Below, one piece after another: positions 1 to 11,050 of a stretch of 64,000 nucleotides of DNA. The stretch lies in the NCBI GenBank assembly GCA_035610835.1, contig CM069457.1:37288553-37352552 (forward strand), given 5' to 3'. Positions within the stretch are counted from its first letter, which is position 1. The number at the start of each line of letters is the position of its first letter. Below the pieces are notes generated by a model that was given only the letters and a program-made list of their open reading frames with translations, was not told the origin of the DNA and did no database searches. The DNA comes from Ophiura sarsii. Lineage: Eukaryota; Echinodermata; Ophiuroidea; Amphilepidida; Ophiuridae. The position numbers were made by a program, and so were the translations under genes.

Positions 1-336
1 ACATCAGGACAGTCTTGGTTTTCGTTGCAATTTCTAGTCTACTTGTATGGCTCATTCGCGGCAAACGTGGTCCAGCAAACCTTCCTCCTGGGCCCATTAA
101 CTGGCCGATACTTGGAACTATTCCAGGACTAGTGATAGAGTATTTTCAATCCGGTCGTCCAGGTCCGCATGAATTGCTGGCAAACATTGCCGGGAAATAT
201 GGCAAATTGTATACCATTTCTTTGGGATCTCTTCGAGTTGTGGTTGCCAATGATTATGATACAGTTAGGGAAGCTGCTCAAAATCAACTCACGGCAGCTC
301 GTCCAACACAGATCAAAGATAACATTGGTGGAGAAG
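1..336 (+). CDS. P450 exon 1 (partial): membrane anchor and proline hinge
   Basis: Reading frame 3 is open from position 3 with no in-frame ATG before the hydrophobic stretch TVLVFVAISSLLVWLI, so the true start is just outside the window. The anchor is followed by a basic RGKRG stop-transfer and the LPPGP hinge at 81-95, which orients the catalytic domain on the cytosolic face of the ER. The exon ends GAGAAG|GTAATG at 336/337 in phase 1. The open frame continues 29 bases into the intron, which is why a simple ORF call overruns. Confidence 0.9.
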
Positions 337-3300
337 GTAATGTAGGCAAAATAAAACATGTTTAGCGTCCTGTCTTTTTGAAAACCTTTTTTTCTTCTTT
401 TTTTCTTCCAAAATGGCCACCCGACACATTTTGTCGAGATAGCTTGACGAGCTATTTTTTAAGATGGTTGCCTGCTTTTTTCAAATTGACCGCCACTTGG
501 ACTCACAAAATTACATATTGGCTTCTTATGGGCAAAAATGAGACCCAAAAGATGTCTTGTCCTGGGTTCTGAGACGTAGAGAACTAGTCTTATTTCACGG
601 AGCAAACAGCTTCATACAAGGTGTGCTGAAGTTTAAAAAATACAATATTATTTGTTTGGTTTTTTTTCTCGTTTTTTTTTTCAAAAAAAGAAAGAAAAGA
701 AAAAAAGGAGGCGGCCCCTCAAAAAAAAAAAAGGAAGCGGGCGGGGACGCTTAACATGATTTTTTTTATTTGGCCTAATGTTGTTATTCCTATAGCTCAT
801 ACCGCCGTATTTGGAAGCTAATTAGTCATCATGGGATGGTGGTGGTGAAGGGGTGGTGCAGGTGGTTGGGGTGCTGGTGGTGGTGGTGGTGCAAAGAAGG
901 GACCACTGGTCATGTCTACTGGTGGTCTCTGTCCGCCGTCATCCTCAACAGCAACAGAGAGCATTATTGCTCAATATATAGCTGTCAGAACCATTTGACG
1001 ATATCTTACACCATCCACTGTGCACTTATGCAGCTACGTTATAGCACAGTTTGAATGGCTTATTTGCATTTGAACAGGTTAGTGTTTAAATCCTTCCTAA
1101 ACATTTACACTTTATGGGATCTCAACAATGAATGCGGCAGATAATTACTATCCGTCCCATCCGCCCCCTAACTCCCACTGACCGTATGCCGGGTGACCTT
1201 TAGTTATGGTTTAGTCAAAATACAATCTACACTCTTGCCTTGGTGTTGCCCGCAGCCTCATGACAAAGTATCAAGCGCTAATTTGCTAAAAACAGGCTGT
1301 AGCGACTATGTCCACTGTTGCTAGGACCATATACTAGGGTCAATAACTCGGTATTGTGTTGGTGCAGGGAAGTGTTTAATGTGCATACATCGGTGTGCAC
1401 TCAAGCTGATCTCGTAGCAACCAGTGTAATGGCCTGAGCTCAGCGCACTACATTCTGGTCTGGTAAAAAAAGAGCAGTGTTCGTAATGTACATTTGGACT
1501 ATTTTTTTAAACTTAAGTCTGCTATATGGATACTATATTGTGACTTATTTCGAAAATTGAACTTTGATTTTACCAAATCTGAAATAGCACTAGTTTCTAT
1601 GACAATTTTCTTACCACAACAACTTTCAAAAGTTACACCTTGGGCTTCTAGTCGGGCTTCTAGTTCCACCCAGAAGATTGTCCTATTTCAATTAAATCTA
1701 ACCACAGTGTAAAATTTTAAAATGTTCTTAGCTAGCATCGTTAATATCCAATGGATTTCACTCGTTCGACCAGCAAACAACATGAACATTGACACATTAT
1801 TTCCATCATTGCCAGTTTGATCAAAATCAAAACAAAATAAAAAGTCCCATATAGACAAAACTTGAACTTGTTCAAGTACACCAGCCGAAACAGACCTCCT
1901 CAAGCGCATAGAGCCTTGGGCCGTTCTTGGGATAGCAGTGGAAATGGTACTCTGTGCTCTGGCAAGACACAGGTGGGGGCATAAGTATGTCCTTTGCAGT
2001 CTTATAATTGGACAAGACACATCCTTAAATGAGTTATTACCGGCGAAATGTTAAATCGCCGATCCAAAAGGGACTGGGAACATAATGTTTTCTATCTTAA
2101 CTTTTAGGGATAGCCTTGTGTTCTGGCGAATCGTGGCTTCAACAACGGCGATTCACCCTTTCCACAATGCGAAGTCTCGGTGTTGGAAAGAACAGCTTCG
2201 AAGAGCAGATAGCTGAGGAAACTAACTATCTCGTTAAAGAGCTCAAGAAATATCAAGGTAAACCGTTCGACCCCAAATTCTTTATCCTGAATGCCACGTC
2301 AAACATCCTTTGCTCAGTATTGTTTGGCAAGCGATATGAATACAGCGACACTGATTTTCGCTACCTTTTGGACATTATAGACCGGCTTACGAAGAAGGTG
2401 GGGTCCGGAGGAGCCGTGATGTACATTCCTATCTTAAGATATTTCATCCCTGACTCGATTGATAAACTTAACGTAGATTTGGTAACATTTCTGAAGGGAA
2501 TAGTCAACGAACATAAAGACGTCTATGACCATCAGGATCTGCAGGACTACATCGATGTATATCTGCGAGAAATGGAGCTTAGCAGAGAGGTGACATCTTG
2601 TTTAAATGAACCCAACTTGTTAGCTACCCTTACTCACATTTTCTTTGCTGGTACTGATACGTCAGCCACTACGATACGTTGGGCATTGATGTTTATGATG
2701 GACTATCCGGATGTTCAAAAGAAGGTAAATTTGTAATACATGTATGTTCAAAAGTTTATTAAATTGCCATTCGGTCTAGAACAACTTTGTCTAATAACCA
2801 CTCTATAGGTTTTGTATAATCCATCTAAACTGCTCACAAAAAGTATCGAAACACTTAGAAATGATCCAATATATAACGGCTCGAAAGGGTATGCATTAAT
2901 CGAAGCCAATAACCAAATGCATAATTTTGTTCTGCGTATGTTGACACCTCGATCGTTGAGATACGATGTTGCGGAGCGGAGTTATTGTCATTTCAATGAT
3001 CGTGGGTCCAGTTTCAAAAGTGACACTCATCCCTATTGAAAATCACGAATCTGATCATTCTAAACAGTAATGCAAACCTCTTTCTATAGGATGATTGTCA
3101 CTTTTGAAACTTGACCCACGACCATTGAAATGACAATAACTCCGCTCCGCAATATCGTATCTCATCGATCGAGGTGTCAAAATACGCAGAACAAAATTAT
3201 GCACTTGGTCAATTGCTTCGATTAATGCATACCCTTTCGAGCCGTTATATATTGGATCATTTCTAAGTGTTTCGATACTTTTTGTGAGCAGTTTAGAACA

Positions 3301-4635
3301 TGTAGTTAGCATGGTTAGTGTCAGGATCAAGGTTCTAGACCTCAATTGTTTTGTAGATGGTTTTAGTCAAAATTATGCTAGACCATATTGGAATTTAAAA
3401 GTATCGAAATTGTTGATTCCATTCATACCAACACATTAACACATTTTTCGATAAATTTGTCAATTTTTATTATTGTGGCAAATTGGTGAATGAAGCAATA
3501 GTTACTACGGTGTGTGGTATGTTACTTCGACAGGTCCATGATGAAATAGACGCCGTAGTAGGACGCAACAGATATCCAAAGTTGAGCGATCGACCTTACC
3601 TTCCGTACACCGATGCTGTTATCCACGAGGTTTCTCGACTTGGCACAGTATTACCCCTATCGGTACCACACTGTGCGTCTGAAGACACCACTATCAGAGG
3701 ATATCACATCCCGAAGGGTACAGCCATAGTGCTCAATCTCTGGGCAGTCCATAATGATCCAGAAATGTGGGACGACCCGAAGAGCTTTAAACCAGAACGT
3801 TTTCTTGATGGACACGGAGGATTACAGAAGACGGATAAAGTGATACCGTTCAGTCTTGGTGAGTTATAGATACGCGGCTTTTTCGTTAGAAGGCTAGAAT
3901 ACAAATAGGCCTAGAGGTCTCTGTTCATTACTTACATCACCTTTCCTTATTCAGACGAATCTCTTCACGTCTAATGTCGCTTAATTTGCTTCGGATCTTA
4001 ACACTTTCCACGCGGTAGGCGTTTGCAGACGACATTCTAAAATTTCACAAAATGTTTAAAAAATATCAACAATATTGAATATCATTACCATATTTGGAAT
4101 CACCATGAGAAATGCATTGAAAACATGCCTAGTATTTGTTCAGTAATCCTTGAGATAGACCTTGAACGTTGGGAAGGTTTCTGAAGAAAAAAACCTGTTT
4201 TGTTATGGTAACGGATACTAGCCTTGTGGAAAGTATAAAGCTTTTTAGACAAATCTCTTCACGCTCTAATGTCGCTTCGGATCTTAACTCCACGCAAACC
4301 TGAAGTTATCCTGAAGTTCTAGATGTTCATTGTTTCAAAACCAAATTTGATAATAATCATTTTTTTAAAACCTGAACAGCTTCGAATATATTGACTGACA
4401 TTCCTCCTATATAGTTCTTATATATGTTTTTCAATTACCCGCCTAAATTATTACAGGACGCAGACAGTGTATTGGTGAACAGCTGGCAAGGAAAGAAGTT
4501 TTCATTCTTTTCACACACCTGATGTACCAATTTGAATTCACGAAAGCAGACGACACACCGCTCAACTTCAAAGGCATGTTTGGCATCACATTCTCACCTG
4601 TTCCATTTAAGGTATGTGCTCATCTACGCGAGTGA
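1..4635 (+). CDS. Cytochrome P450, CYP2-like (clan 2), split gene, 5' end off window
   Basis: Haem-thiolate monooxygenase, expected to be ER-anchored and to use NADPH-P450 reductase to hydroxylate lipophilic substrates; the substrate is unknown. Four exons (1-336, 2108-2724, 3534-3858, 4457-4635) join in phases 1, 0 and 1 to about 484 residues, close to the usual 490-500. The order of motifs is canonical: N-terminal hydrophobic anchor, LPPGP hinge, GESWLQQRRF helix C, AGTDTS I-helix, EVSR (ExxR), PERF, and the haem loop FSLGRRQCIG split by the last intron. All splice sites are GT-AG and no frameshift is seen. The start codon must lie a few codons left of position 1. Clan 2 is assigned from the proline hinge and overall motif style; the exact family (CYP2, CYP1/17-like) cannot be decided without alignment. 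The gene appears functional. Confidence 0.93.
337..2107 (+). other. P450 intron 1
   Basis: 1.77 kb GT-AG intron. It contains a T/A-rich then purine-rich tract (about 657-745) and a GGT-rich microsatellite (about 835-892). The rest has no recognisable repeat family. Short ORFs inside it have no P450-like or other recognisable character. Confidence 0.85.
2108..2724 (+). CDS. P450 exon 2: helix C to I-helix
   Basis: Acceptor TTTTAG|GGATAGCC; the first two bases complete a Gly codon begun in exon 1, giving GIALCSGESWLQQRRFTL, the conserved helix-C region whose Trp and Arg contact haem propionates. The I-helix oxygen-activation motif AGTDTS is encoded at 2647-2664. Donor AAGAAG|GTAAAT at 2724/2725 in phase 0. 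At 617 bp this one exon covers a region split over several exons in vertebrate CYP2 genes, implying intron loss or a different ancestral layout. Confidence 0.92.
2725..3533 (+). other. P450 intron 2
   Basis: 809 bp GT-AG intron, more than half of which is a palindromic MITE (2826-3295). Reading frames inside the MITE are not exonic. Acceptor CTTCGACAG|GTCCATG. Confidence 0.85.
2826..3295. mobile_element. Palindromic (long-TIR) MITE, TA-flanked, full copy
   Basis: The left arm begins TAAACTGCTCACAAAAAGTA and the right arm ends with its reverse complement. Arms of about 220 bp surround a short centre, so the transcript could form a long hairpin inside the P450 intron. TA at both ends is consistent with Tc1/mariner-type target duplication. 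A truncated relative lies at 6131-6453. No coding capacity, so non-autonomous. Confidence 0.8.
3534..3858 (+). CDS. P450 exon 3: K-helix, PERF, start of haem loop
   Basis: Begins VHDEIDAVVGR, continuing directly from VQKK of exon 2. The ExxR of the K helix is encoded at 3627-3638 (E, V, S, R) and the meander motif PERF at 3792-3803; together with the I-helix these form the P450 core salt-bridge network. It ends in PFSLG with donor CTTG|GTGAGT at 3858/3859 in phase 1, inside the haem-binding loop. Confidence 0.93.
3859..4456 (+). other. P450 intron 3
   Basis: 598 bp intron containing a TTAA-type MITE (3998-4239). The sequence just left of the MITE (about 3953-4000) recurs just right of it (about 4247-4290), a local direct repeat around the insertion. 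Confidence 0.85.
3998..4239 (+). mobile_element. TTAA-type MITE family P, copy 1
   Basis: Begins TTAACACTTTCCACGCGG; body has the GCAGACGACATTC block, the TTTGGAATCACCATGAGAAA block and the AATCCTTGAGATAGACCTTG block; right end is a degenerate inverted terminus (CTTGTGGAAAGT). TTAA ends and the CAC-start TIR resemble piggyBac-type non-autonomous elements. At least eleven further copies or fragments lie in this window. Confidence 0.75.
4457..4635 (+). CDS. P450 exon 4: haem cysteine and C-terminus
   Basis: Acceptor ATTACAG|GACGC completes Gly of the loop, giving GRRQCIGEQLARKE; the haem-ligating Cys is TGT at 4468-4470. The exon runs to FSPVPFKVCAHLRE and a TGA at 4633-4635. The C-terminal sequence resembles other CYP2-like ends. 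AAG|GTATGT inside it looks like a donor, but reading through gives the expected terminus. Confidence 0.93.
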
Positions 4636-4700
4636 GTGCCAAACAAATCAGTGGTGAGGACATTTTACTGGGATCTACTGTCTGACAAGAAAACAAAAAC

Positions 4701-4876
4701 ACACTTTCCACGCGGCGGGTTTCTGCAGACGACATTCCAAAATGTTTAAAAAGAGTCAACATTATTTAAGTTCATTACCATATTTGGAATCACCATGAGA
4801 GATGCATTGAAATAAGTACAAACATGCCCAGTATTGGTTCAGTAATCCTTGAGACAGACTTTGAAAATTGGGAAGC
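4701..4876 (+). mobile_element. TTAA-type MITE family P, copy 2 (right end lost)
   Basis: Starts ACACTTTCCACGCGG and runs through the body of the family. It stops abruptly at GGGAAGC where the duplicated P450 3' segment begins, so it marks the duplication junction. Confidence 0.7.
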
Positions 4877-5046
4877 CTGATGTCAATTTGGTTTTCAAGA
4901 AAACAGACGACACACCGCTCAACTTCAAAGGCATGTTTGGCATCACATTCTCACCTGTTCCATTTGAGGTATGTGCTCATCTACGCGAGTGAGTGCCAAA
5001 CAAATCAAACTCAGTGAGGACATTTTACTGGGATCTACTGTCTGAC
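4877..5046 (+). pseudogene. Duplicated 3' end of the last P450 exon
   Basis: Near-copy of 4519-4686, covering the last about 30 codons, the stop codon and the following about 50 bases. Differences include FK to FE before VCAHLRE and a base missing in the CTGATGT..CAATTTG stretch. It lacks the haem loop and an obvious acceptor, so it is probably a non-functional partial exon, or part of the 3' UTR if transcription continues past it. Confidence 0.75.
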
Positions 5047-5090
5047 GGAGACACTATGGAGACCTGTCACACACAATGAGAATAAAGTCG

Positions 5091-5096
5091 GAAATG
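5091..5096 (+). promoter_or_regulatory. Candidate polyadenylation signal AATAAA
   Basis: First AATAAA downstream of the P450 stop, about 455 bases away. If used, the 3' UTR would include MITE copy 2 and the exon duplicate. Confidence 0.35.
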
Positions 5097-6130
5097 TTGT
5101 ATTTTCTGATTTGTCCAGATTAAAAATCCTCAGAGAACAAGCTTTAAATAGATATGCAACATGTCATATTTTCTCAATGTTTCTCTTTCAAAAATTAACA
5201 TGAAGTTTTAAAATTCCTAGTTTTCTATTGATTGTTGGTATGTTTATTGATCCATATCTCCTTATGCACACTGGCGACTTAACGCTTATTTTGTGGTGAC
5301 AGGTATGCTACCAAGGAGTCATATTAAGGGGGAATTAGGGGTTGAGAGGTTTTATATTATGGATTTTGTTTTTCTGTCTTTAAATCACAGCCCAGAGAAT
5401 TAGCTTTCATTTGCTTTAAAAATGAACAAAATCGGATATTCCTCTGCAAAGTTATGATAAATTTTGCGCGTCCAAGTCCGTCGCGAATTCGAACATTTCG
5501 TATATCAACGCATGTATTTAATTCTTATGTATTTTATTGTTTTAAGTATCTCATTTCTGGTCAAAAATGTCATATTTGATTTGATTACTCCAAGTATTAA
5601 TGCATTTAGTGTTCTAAGATGCCTTTAATAAGTGAAAACTTCATTTTTAAATCAAATTTAATTAATTTGATACAAAAAATGACGATTAATTACCTTTAAT
5701 GAGTATTAATTATTCGTATTTACTAATGACCCGACTTTTAACTGACGATATCTCCGTAACTAATGTCGACCATTTTGCGACCGTGCGCGCAAGATATCTG
5801 GAAAACTAAGGGGCTAGGAACTTCAAATTTTGCCAGAATACTGTTAATAAGATAAGCTTTAAAATGAACTAGTATGGAGACTCTAACCCTATTAGAACAT
5901 ATTTGTTTACATCTCCGTCAAAAAAATAATTATTAATTTTTCTGGTGAACACAAACTCAAATACTTACCCTAGTTAATAGTGTCCAATTGCTTAGATCCT
6001 AGTTCATTTTATAGCCTTATCGATCAGCTTTCATTTGCACTTTGTCCCAATACTCTACGATAAATGGTTTTTGAGATATCTTGCGCGCAAGGTGTCCTCG
6101 TAGTAAAAAAGATGATCCAAGATGGCCGCC
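5097..6130. other. Intergenic, AT-rich, diverged inverted repeat
   Basis: No gene seen. GCGCGCAAGATATCT near 5785 is inverted at about 6075-6092, with matching inner blocks (AAAATGAACTAG), suggesting an old foldback element of about 310 bp. The rest is unassigned. Confidence 0.5.
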
Positions 6131-6453
6131 GTTATAGCGGAGTTATTGTCATTTCAATGGTCGTGGGTCCAGTTTCAAAAGTGACAATCATCCTATAGAA
6201 AGAGGTTTGCATTACTGTTTAGAATGATCAGATTCGTGATTTTCAATAGAGATGAGTGTCACTTTTGAAACTGGACCCACGATCATTGAAATGACAATAA
6301 CTCCGCTCCGCAACATCGTATCTTAACGATCGAGGTGTCAAAATACGCAGAACAAAATTATGCACTTGGTTATTTGCTTCGATTAATGCATACCTTTTCG
6401 AGCCGTTATATATTGGATCATTTCTAAGTGTTTCGATACTTTTTGTGAGCAGT
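6131..6453 (-). mobile_element. Truncated copy of the 2826-3295 palindromic MITE
   Basis: Matches the centre and right arm of the intron-2 element, ending GTGAGCAGTTTA; most of the other arm is missing. Confidence 0.8.
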
Positions 6454-8515
6454 TTATATTATGTATGTTGCTACAATAACTATGATTTGTGTAATTGTAA
6501 ATCATGCCAATCGTGGCAATATATTGTGTATTTGGGCCAAAGGCCTGATGTGCTTTTCAAATTAGATAAAGTTCAAATTTAAATCAACACTGGTTCTCAA
6601 AATAAAATTGATTTCATCACATCGATGTTAGTTTAGTTATATTTCCAAGTATCATCAAAATACAAGGCATCCACACGTAAATACTGCGTCGATCACTATA
6701 ATACGGTCTGATATCATATGCACAGAGTTAGTTTGGTGAACTAATGTCAATACTATGGACGAAATTTAAGCTAATTCACGCGCGGGTGTTTTGTTGTTTT
6801 TCGCGGAGATGCATGAAATGCGCAAACAACTATGCCCGCAAGTGCATGACGATTTCACGATTGACCAATCAGGACGCGCGATCATTTTTGAAAGCGTCCG
6901 GTACGCACTTCCGGGTTTACGCACGTACCACTCGTACATATGTACGCACGCGCACACCCCGCACGCACGTACGAACGCACGCATTATTGGAATTACACTG
7001 TATGTCCATATATAGCATTATGATGCTGACTTATATATTTATACTTTTCTTTCGCCACTCTTAAGACAAATAGTTTTAAAGAGGTCATTTAAAATATTTC
7101 GTTCCAAACGGTTCATCTTATTATACATGCAAGGAGTCAATAACCTAACAGTTTATAACCGCAGTACGTTATCTACGACAAACAAAAAACAAAATAACTG
7201 AAAGAACTCTATTGTAAACCTTTGTCTAGACATTAAACCTTCTGAAGATGGATACAAATGTGTTCCATTCTACATCCAACTAATGCAATTATCACATACA
7301 ATGCATATTGGATATATAAAAACAGCTTTCAGCACGCTCCGGTTTTTTAAGGATTTATAGTATGCCAAGAGGGAGACAATAACTATTCCATGTTTAATTT
7401 AAAGTTCAAATTAATTACGGAAAGTAGCGCAGTAATTTTATAAAATGTGGATGTAAACTGATCCTTTTGGGAAATAGTAAGAGCATTGAACTGAAAGGAT
7501 TTACATTTACAGATATCGACACGATAAAGAGTGTCTCATAAAAAGTCTCCAGTTAAGACAATGAACATTTTGAGAAATATAACAAGTTCTACAAATTCAA
7601 AACGGCTAAAGAACATCAATTTGGCGATCTGTGTGGACTTCATTACGATAAGATAAACGCATTCACACAAAAATAATCCATTTAAGACAATATGACATGC
7701 ATCTTTTTAAATATAACAAGATTTTAAATTCAGTCACGACCATTAAAACCTTGATTTGAACCGTGTGAACACCCAGAGCTGAAGAGCGTCCAAAAAAAGG
7801 ACTGATGTTGAGATAATTATAATGATTATTGCAAAAAGTCAATATTACCATGCAGCCTACCCTACTGAAATGGGGGACAAAAACAATTTGTATATCCGGT
7901 TGTAGTTGTGACCGCGGGAAATCTTACATAAGTAGAAACAGCAGACCTGATGGAAGTGCAAATACTCGGAACTCAAAGTATGAAAAGCTCCAGGGTGAGA
8001 TAGTAGAATAATTATTTTCCAGTAGAAGTTGGTTCTCTATAGCGAGTTCTTAAAGCACTAAGTTGCCGCCAGTGACCAAATTATGTACAACATTTCGAAA
8101 ATCCGGATACCGCCGCCCGTGTTGTTACTCCCAAGCTCCTCCACAAGGGTGTCAATTATTGAACTTGCAAGTATCTAAAGAGGCGAGTAGGTATTCAATT
8201 CACGTTATTTATCACAGAAGAGAATAAATAAGACAATGCAAATCCCCTCGGCTGTATTACAACCACGCTCGCACATCCGTTATGCATGTTATTACTGATT
8301 TAAGTGTTGAAGAAGCCGACTAAAATAGTACATATCGCTGCCGCGATCACGTGATTGCCTATGGGTTAGACTAAGATCAATGCTAAGCACACCGCTTTGT
8401 CCCACTGGAACACCCCCTCACACATTCCCCAACATCAAAGAAGAATTCTTATGCAGTCCAGCATGCTTATAGCTAGCTCCACTAAAGTGCCAACAGGGCT
8501 TTCCCCAAAACAAAT
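6454..8515. other. Intergenic, no gene; decayed repeat block
   Basis: 6895-6990 has short CGCAC/GTACG alternations. About 7365-7680 is related to 10690-11050: shared blocks include CTGATCCTTTTGGGAAATA, GAGCATTGAACTG and GATAAAGAGTGTC. No protein-coding signal was recognised. Confidence 0.5.
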
Positions 8516-8955
8516 AAAGGGTTCAACAAAAGAAAGTATACCACTTTTTGTATGCCATTTTGAGTAACATTCAATTTTTTTTGCCCAAACAGGCTAGATA
8601 GGCATTTAGATGAATCTTTTAGGCATAATTTGATACCAAATTTGCCCCCTAACAACAAAGATAAACCATGAATAGCACCATTTAAAGAAAAGTTTCCTAT
8701 TTTCAAAAGTCTCATTTCCAATACATAACACGAGAAAAAAGGACCAATTGTTAACATACACAATGTCGTACGACCCAACGCATTTGCACTGTGCGATCAA
8801 TAGCCCCGTCAATCCTGGCTATACACACACAGAGAGAGACCCCGGGTATCAAATTATGCCCAAAAGATTCGTCTAGCCTGTTTGGTCCAAAAAAAATGTA
8901 ATGTTACTCAAAATGACATAAACAAAGTGGTATACTTTCTTTTGTTGAACCCTTT
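8516..8955. mobile_element. MITE family Q (AAAGGGTTCAAC ends), copy 1
   Basis: Left end AAAGGGTTCAACAAAAGAAA and right end its inverse; TA abuts both ends. Arms of about 110 bp share the CAAACAGGCTAGA block. Related copies at 44338-44640 and 63627-63820. Non-coding; the overlapping short ORFs are artefacts. Confidence 0.75.
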
Positions 8956-8971
8956 AGTACCAAACATAATG

Positions 8972-9165
8972 GGCCGTATTCTCGTACTAAACGCGAATTT
9001 AACTTTAAAACCGTGACTAACTAAACTCGTGTCTAATTTTAACGCGAGTTTATCTTTTAAACGACGTGTTAAACCAGGGAGGTGTTACATAACATCTCTC
9101 TGGTTTTTAACAAAACCCGCTTTATAAACTCTGCGAATCTCGTCCCCAGAGTGGTCGTGTGATAC
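8972..9165. repeat. Dispersed repeat R1, copy 1
   Basis: Shares CGTATTCTCGTA, CTAAACTCGTGTCTAA and TTTATCTTTTAAACGACGTG with 39000-39165. This copy has an extra palindromic inset (CCAGGGAGGTG...CTCTCTGG). Confidence 0.65.
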
Positions 9166-10668
9166 TGTCATAACTATGTGTTATCTGAACGAGCCACCTG
9201 TATCTGGATGAACGGGTCTGGACCGTCTGGAGTGATAACCGCAATTTGCAGGGTAAAGGGTGTGACTAGCTGTGAAGAATAAAAGTACATGTATTTGCTG
9301 ATTTACAGCTGTGAGTCTTTACACACACATTTTCAGTGCGTAATCACACACAAATCAATGATTTCCTATACCTAGTGCAACTTTGCTGTTGTTATGCGCG
9401 GTCATTGAAATCGCCGTAACTTTAAAAGTATCCATTCGATTTTTTTGAATGAGGTATCAAACTGCGGAGAGGAAATGTGCTCGTGTATTGTATATCTCAG
9501 ATTTTTGGTACCGATTATATATATATTTTGAAATAGCCAACATCAAAGCATTTGGTCAGGGACTTTTTGTGCTAGGTATATAACACACGCTGACAATTTT
9601 GGTCACATAATTCACAATACCATAAAGTTTATCAACTTGCAGAGCTGTATTCACGTGCTGCAGGTTCCTCGCATTATTCCTTTCAGATCATGTGGTGTTT
9701 GCAAAATAAAGGCTTTCATTGCTCACATTTTTGTCCACAATATTAATAATGTTCATATTATTATTCAGAATGATTTCTATCTGAAATTCAAAAGGGTCAC
9801 CATGGAAGACCCTTGCCTTCACTACCTCTATCGCTACCTCAATTCATTACATAAGCTCTTTTATACTATGAGTATATATGAGAGTGCAGTTTACAGTTCG
9901 GATACCTGTCTTCTGTACTTCTGTATTCTGCGAATTATATTGCCGGAGATTGAAAGCGTTAATAAGGTATCAAACATATCTGTGACACCATGTATAAGCG
10001 TAAAGAATACGTTCGAGGACGGTAACTGTGCCACCGTTGTCAAAGACGCCACCGTTGTCAAAGACTGCTAAAATGTTCAAAAAAGGCATTGAAGGCGATA
10101 CTATTATTGGTTTTTTCGAATAGCGTGTCAATAACCTGAATAGAACAAAACTATTGAAACAAGTAAAAGGCTAGTACATTTGGTCTAAATGTTCGTTGTT
10201 CCATTCTAATGCCACGTGGTACCATGTGATGTGATCTGGGGAAACCCGTCGGATGTCACCAGATGTGATAAAGGGATTATGTGTTTTTGTTATAATTCAT
10301 TTCCAATAGGCCTACTTTGTATCATCATCTTTCATGAAATTCAACTTCAAAAACTTACTTTTTAAAAGTTACATTTCTGATTAAATTTATAATGTCATTC
10401 TATTGGAGTATGTATCTTGTTTGGGCTGTTTTCATGATTTCTTGTTTGGTATAAGCTTTCGACGACATCACAATCATTATAATTCTTTTGTAGGGACCGC
10501 AGAAAAATGATCGAAATAGTTCTGTAATCATCAGAGTTTCAGCTTTCTTATGATATAAATATATATATATATCTCCAATAAAAAATGTAAAGGGTTTTCC
10601 CAGATCGCATCACATAGTATGAAGCCGAACTACCCTAGGCCTAGAGAAACAGCTTCGTAAGAATGCGT
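9166..10668. other. Intergenic, nothing recognised
   Basis: Contains a 144-codon open frame (9637-10071, TTG-initiated) with no recognisable domain. An AT microsatellite lies at about 10556-10572. No other structure seen. Confidence 0.4.
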
Positions 10669-10689
10669 CAATATTTAAGAACTTAGGAT

Positions 10690-11050
10690 GCCCAGGGGGA
10701 GGGAGACTTAACTTTTCACTGTTTTTCTCTAAATTTCAAATTAATTAAGGAAAGTAACACAGAATATAAATTTGGATGTAAATTGATCCTTTTGGGAAAT
10801 AACAAGATTTATGAATTCATCACGAGCGAAGAGCATTGAACTGCGTGGATTTATGACGGATCGATGCACGCATTCACAGATAAAATGATAAAGAGTGTCA
10901 CATCAAAAACGAGAACAAAAACAAAGATGTGTGAATTCGTCACGAGTAGCGAGCATTGAACTGATTGGATTTCATACAAGTTTGATGCACCTATTCGCGG
11001 ATATAAAGGGTGTCCGGTAAAATGGGCCCTCGTTAAGAGAATGTTACATA
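10690..11050 (+). repeat. Decayed local repeat related to 7365-7680
   Basis: Two tandem-like units share GAGCATTGAACTG...GGATTT and ATAAAG.GTGTC about 115 bases apart; the first also matches the 7.4 kb block. Confidence 0.5.

Noticed and set aside
4610..4625. AAG|GTATGT as a splice donor leading to a further P450 exon
   Set aside because: Reading through gives the expected C-terminal VCAHLRE and stop; no further P450 sequence is needed or seen downstream except the partial duplicate.
9637..10071. 144-codon open frame as a possible gene
   Set aside because: It starts with TTG, has no recognisable domain or intron context, and lies in AT-rich intergenic DNA; length is compatible with chance.
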